64,000 nt of DNA. It comes from Aphelocoma coerulescens. Taxonomy: Eukaryota > Chordata > Aves > Passeriformes > Corvidae. Below the pieces are notes generated by a model that was not told the origin of the DNA, searched no databases, and saw only the letters and a program-made list of their open reading frames with translations. The stretch is taken from contig NC_091016.1 of assembly GCF_041296385.1 (NCBI RefSeq), positions 14,545,497 through 14,609,496 on the forward strand. Direction: 5' to 3'. Positions 62,401-64,000 of this stretch are shown here, piece by piece. Within the stretch, counting starts at the first letter, position 1. Every line of letters starts with the position of its first letter. The translations under genes were made by a program, and so were the position numbers.

Positions 62401-64000
62401 ATTCCAGGACCCTCTTCCCTAAAGCCTTGGAGAACATGCCACAAAACTTTAAACTGGGGATATGTAAGAGCTGGGAAAAGCTCAGGGGAAGCTCCCCGTG
62501 ACTCCTGCCTTTAGAGATGATGACCTTGTGTGTTTAAACACTCCCAGACCTCCTACCTGATTAGTTAATTTTCTCATGGAGACACATAGATATGATTTGA
62601 GGTGATGCACAGGCACATCACAGTATATCAGAGGGCAAGACAGACTCAAGGCTCCATTTGTAGACCCGGATGAAAGTCCAAGTCTGGAAAATGGATGAAT
62701 GACTGCACTGCTTTTCTCTCCTCAGCCTGGAAGAGTGACATCTCTGTCTGTGAATCAAAGTATTGAGTACACAAAAAAGTCCCAGAATTGTAGCAGAGCA
62801 AGTAAATATTGCTGTAAAGGTTGCTTACACTTTGAGATGGTCCCCAGCAATGTCAATTCCAGCCTGGACTCTTACAGTAGTAAAAAAAAAAGGTACAAAT
62901 AATCACTCATTTTCTGGAGAAAATGATAGGCAATAAAAATACTCCCAAAGCTCATGGCATACTGTAAAAACTGACAGATAAGAAAATACATGCATTAATC
63001 TGTCAAGCAACTCATATTACAGCAGGGAGAAAACATCAACCACTGGAGCAACTGCCTCCAGTACTTTGGGAGAAATGGCAAGCACGAGCAGTAGACTTAG
63101 CAATAACTTCAATTATCCTGCAGCTTCCATGAAATCTGTTCAACTTGATCAACCACGCTAAACACAGGAAAGGGCTGAATGAGCCAAGCTGGACAGAGCG
63201 ATTGCAGCTCAATTCAAGAAGTGTCTGAACCTTAAAATATTTATGTAGGTTTACCTCCTTGCCTACAAAGCTCCTGTGAATGTTATCCAGCAGTATTTCC
63301 TGCTTTTAGCTTTTCTGGCAAGGCTGCAATCATAATAGAAGTTTCCATGTTAGAAGGAAACTGAAAAGTAGTGAAGTATGCAAACAGCAGGAAAGAACAG
63401 TAATTCACAGGTTTATTTTTAAGTTCATAAGTTCATTTTTACCTTTTTTTTCTTTTTGGTAACAATTTAAATAATTTCCAATTTACCTGATCCCAAAGCT
63501 CATTTGGCAGCAGAAATACTGTAATCCCAGAGGAAAAAAAAGCAACAACTTGGACAGTTTTAAAGGAAGAACTGTTCAACTACTGTGTTCTGTGAGCCTG
63601 ACCACAGCTGCACTGTTACCTGGGGAGTGGGGCTGGGGGGTGTGTGTGTCTTTTTTCTTCCCCAGTCAGGTTGAGAGGGGGTCAGAAGGGAAACTTTGGG
63701 AGCAGTCCACGGTTCCCCCATGCAACCACTCAGAGCTCTGAGCTCAGTTTTCAAGGGAGAACCCCCAATGATAGCTTGCAGTAGAACAGCAGAGCAATTT
63801 TATAGTTGGTTCCTCTAATTAGCAAGCACTTATTTCCCTGTAGGGCAGAGGGCCCAGGGGCTCTGCTAGTTTACACAGACGTGCTGGCTGTTCTTATTTG
63901 GGTATCTACTCCTCAGGTAAGCCCCAGTCTGGCTGATCTCAGTTTCAACCCTGTACCTCAAAACTCCTGCACTCAAAGGATTTACTTTCAGTGTGGGGCT
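59474..64000. other. No gene recognised
   Basis: Sequence downstream of the provirus. A 188-codon plus-strand frame at 59976-60542 has no recognisable domain or conserved pattern. No further repeats were identified by eye. Confidence 0.55.

Overview
The window looks like avian, most likely passerine, nuclear DNA. The evidence is CR1 LINE fragments, a set of related ERVL-type LTRs of a kind familiar from songbird genomes, many short microsatellites and no bacterial features. No host multi-exon gene could be recognised. Nearly all open frames are short, low-complexity or antisense to repeats, so I read the window as intergenic or deep intronic sequence carrying transposable elements.

Layout: 1-9.4 kb is unannotated sequence with one CR1 scrap (about 1.4-1.6 kb). 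A quiet, conserved-looking block at about 9.38-9.80 kb contains a 59-nt imperfect hairpin. A CpG-rich, LTR-like promoter block lies on the minus strand at about 10.6-11.3 kb. Two ERVL LTRs lie at 16.0-16.6 and 17.1-17.6 kb with (GAGT)n and (GAATA)n tracts, another at 24.6-25.1 kb, and a possible minus-strand LTR at 27.5-28.1 kb. CR1 copies occur at 30.3, 31.4-33.1 (minus, about 1.6 kb) and 37.1-37.8 kb (plus, internally deleted). A minus-strand ERVL LTR is at 41.6-42.2 kb. An ERVL-rich block fills 47.8-50.9 kb: two LTRs, a tRNA-Ala-like primer site, an integrase remnant and a 3' LTR.

The outstanding feature is at 57,415-59,467: a compact, apparently young defective provirus flanked by a perfect 6-bp target duplication. 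Its R-U5 segments are identical over 120 bp. It has an 18-nt primer-binding site matching tRNA-Ala(AGC), a leader splice-donor motif and one intact 442-codon ORF. That ORF has an N-terminal segment resembling a betaretroviral matrix domain, a GC-rich basic linker, a complete Y-box-family cold-shock domain and a Pro/Phe/Tyr-rich tail. There is no capsid, nucleocapsid, protease, polymerase or envelope. It looks like a retroelement that captured a host Y-box (YBX-type) mRNA-binding domain, placed where Gag would normally carry its RNA-binding zinc knuckles.

Repeat calls rest on recognition by eye, and boundaries marked approximate should be read so. Family names are inferences because no database search was possible.
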